From Bradyrhizobium quebecense (GTDB lineage Bacteria; Pseudomonadota; Alphaproteobacteria; Rhizobiales; Xanthobacteraceae): 64,000 bases of DNA. The notes below the pieces were generated by a model. The model had not been told where the DNA came from. It did no database searches and saw only the letters and a program-made list of their open reading frames with translations. Both the position numbers and the translations under genes were made by a program. Position 1 is the first letter of the stretch, and every line of letters begins with the position of its first letter. Shown here in pieces: positions 62,862 through 64,000 of the stretch. The stretch covers positions 3,472,001 to 3,536,000 of the forward strand of contig NZ_CP088022.1 in assembly GCF_013373795.3 (NCBI RefSeq), read 5' to 3'.

Positions 62862-63302
62862 CGTGGCCTCTCATTTTCGTCGCCTTTGTGGGGCGAACCT
62901 TCCGGGACGCGATTGCCATCGCCCCCGGGTTGAATTTCGAATCGTCCCGAAGGAACGAAGCGCAAAGTCAGGAATTAAATCCCCGGCCCGGCCCCATCAC
63001 CTCCAAAACGCAAAACGACGCGCGAGGCGCATCACTGCACCCGCTCGTCCAAACGCTCCGCTTTACGGACTGAAAAAGCCCGAAATCTGACTGTCTCCCA
63101 ACGGCTTCCGCCGGGTGCCCTGCCGCCCCCGCCGCCTACCGTGTTTTTCTGCTGCCAACCCGATATGGGATGGCAATAAAGGAGATTCGAGGGTTAAGTC
63201 CACGGATCCCCACACTTTCTTGTGTCCGGCGCACCACGCGACAACCTGTCGCACGCCGCTTGCATGGCCCGGGAGCGCCCTGCGGCGCTCCCGGATCGCG
63301 CA
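62862..63302. other. rplL-rpoB spacer with attenuator-like hairpins
   Basis: No gene is visible in 441 nt. Two hairpins lie near rplL: 63269-63294 (11-bp stem) and 63238-63252 (GCGACA/TGTCGC around ACC). In E. coli the same spacer holds an attenuator and an RNase III site that set rpoBC output; here the role is inferred from position. Confidence 0.5.
63269..63294 (-). terminator. Attenuator-like hairpin between rplL and rpoB
   Basis: CCGGGAGCGCC and GGCGCTCCCGG form a perfect 11-bp stem with a 4-nt loop, 9 nt after the rplL stop on the minus strand. No run of T follows, so only partial termination is expected. Confidence 0.6.
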
Positions 63303-63680
63303 TTACTTGAGCTCGACCTTGGCGCCAGCCTTCTCGAGCTGGGCCTTGATCTTGTCGGCTTCGTCCTTGTTGACGCCTTCCTTGACGGGCTTCGGAGCGC
63401 CTTCGACGAGGTCCTTGGCTTCCTTCAGGCCCAGGCCGGTGATGGCGCGGACTTCCTTGATGACTTCGATCTTCTTGTCGCCGGCGGCAGCCAGCACGAC
63501 GGTGAAGTCGGTCTTCTCTTCAGCCGGAGCAGCGGCAGCACCGCCGGCAGCGGGGCCGGCAACCGCAACGGCGGCAGCGGCGGACACGCCCCACTTTTCT
63601 TCGAGGAGCTTGGCGAGTTCGGCGGCTTCGAGCACGGTGAGGCTCGAGAGGTCGTCGACGATTTTCTGCAAGTCAGCCAT
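63303..63680 (-). CDS. rplL: 50S ribosomal protein L7/L12
   Basis: The protein has 125 residues. The N-terminal dimerisation helix pair ([28 protein letters not shown]) is followed by an Ala/Pro hinge ([16 protein letters not shown]) and the C-terminal factor-binding domain with [35 protein letters not shown]7/L12 recruits GTPase factors to the stalk. It starts 53 nt after rplJ. Confidence 0.99.
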   Translation of the reverse strand: MADLQKIVDDLSSLTVLEAAELAKLLEEKWGVSAAAAVAVAGPAAGGAAAAPAEEKTDFTVVLAAAGDKKIEVIKEVRAITGLGLKEAKDLVEGAPKPVKEGVNKDEADKIKAQLEKAGAKVELK

Positions 63681-63733
63681 TGATCTGTTTCCTTAAACGT
63701 TTGGTTCGAACCAGGTTTGAGATTAGCGAAGGG

Positions 63734-64000
63734 TCAGGCCGCTTCGCTCTTTGAGGCATGAGCCTGAATGACGCGTGCGAGCTTGGCCGCAGGCGCGTTC
63801 GACAGCTGAGCGAGCTTGGTCGCCGGCGCCACGATGAGGCCAACGATCTTGCCGCGCAGTTCGTCGAGCGACGGCAGTGAGGCAAGCGCCTTCACGCTGT
63901 CGACATTCAGGACGGTTTTACCCATCGAGCCGCCGAGGATGACGAACTTCTCGTTCGCCTTGGCGAATTCGATGGCAACCTTTGGCGCCGCAACCGGATC
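63734..64000 (-). CDS. rplJ: 50S ribosomal protein L10, C-terminal part (start outside window)
   Basis: The last 88 residues are visible: [31 protein letters not shown], then [48 protein letters not shown]10 anchors L7/L12 dimers to the ribosome through this C-terminal helix. The gene runs off the right edge of the window. Confidence 0.95.
   Translation of the reverse strand, partial: DPVAAPKVAIEFAKANEKFVILGGSMGKTVLNVDSVKALASLPSLDELRGKIVGLIVAPATKLAQLSNAPAAKLARVIQAHASKSEAA

Overview
The window is a 64 kb piece of a high-GC alphaproteobacterial chromosome. The likely source is Bradyrhizobium or a close relative in the Hyphomicrobiales. Three things support this: the sequence and order of the rpoBC / str / S10 / spc / alpha clusters, a short-form adenylate kinase beside secY, and several families of short palindromic intergenic repeats of the kind that litter Bradyrhizobium genomes. 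No rRNA, tRNA, CRISPR array, transposase or integrase is visible.

Region 1 (1-28.6 kb) is accessory and metabolic. In order it holds: the 3' end of a PLP-dependent regulator or aminotransferase; an exported carboxymuconolactone-decarboxylase-like protein; a class D beta-lactamase; a FliK-like protein coupled to a stand-alone FlhB C-terminal domain; an ATP12-type F1-ATPase assembly chaperone; a small exported protein; a multicopper oxidase translationally coupled to a secreted phosphoesterase; a GNAT acetyltransferase; a secreted metallo-beta-lactamase-fold hydrolase; an exported amidohydrolase; an RluC-type pseudouridine synthase; an exported alpha/beta hydrolase; a large autotransporter of visibly lower GC; RarA; a DegQ/DegP protease; a phosphate-type porin; an HxlR regulator divergent from a quinone-oxidoreductase-like protein; a phosphotransferase plus a protein of unknown function; and an SDR plus DUF1330 pair. 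Many of these products carry export signals, so the region is rich in periplasmic and surface functions.

Region 2 (28.7-47.9 kb, all minus strand) is the translation block. It is transcribed rpsL-rpsG-fusA-tuf, then rpsJ through rplP/rpmC/rpsQ (S10), rplN through secY-adk (spc), and rpsM-rpsK-rpoA-rplQ (alpha). A good promoter lies about 400 nt upstream of rpsL and another sits at the 3' end of adk in front of rpsM. Strong intrinsic terminators follow rpoA and rplQ.

Region 3 (48.3-54.3 kb) separates the str genes from rpoBC. It holds three non-ribosomal genes: a flavoprotein on the plus strand, an ABC exporter with very acidic ends, and a fusion of an amine-oxidase-like flavoprotein with a methyltransferase-like domain. 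Region 4 (54.4-64 kb, minus strand) is rplJ(partial)-rplL-rpoB-rpoC, closed by an intrinsic terminator.

Most of the window is conserved core biology. The least conventional items are the adenylate kinase with a histone-H1-like Lys/Ala tail, the amine oxidase-methyltransferase fusion, the acidic-tailed ABC exporter, the lower-GC repeat autotransporter, a perfect inverted repeat covering the Shine-Dalgarno of the SDR gene, and two copies of a 54-nt dispersed palindrome. I did not find anything I could honestly call a wholly new multi-gene system.
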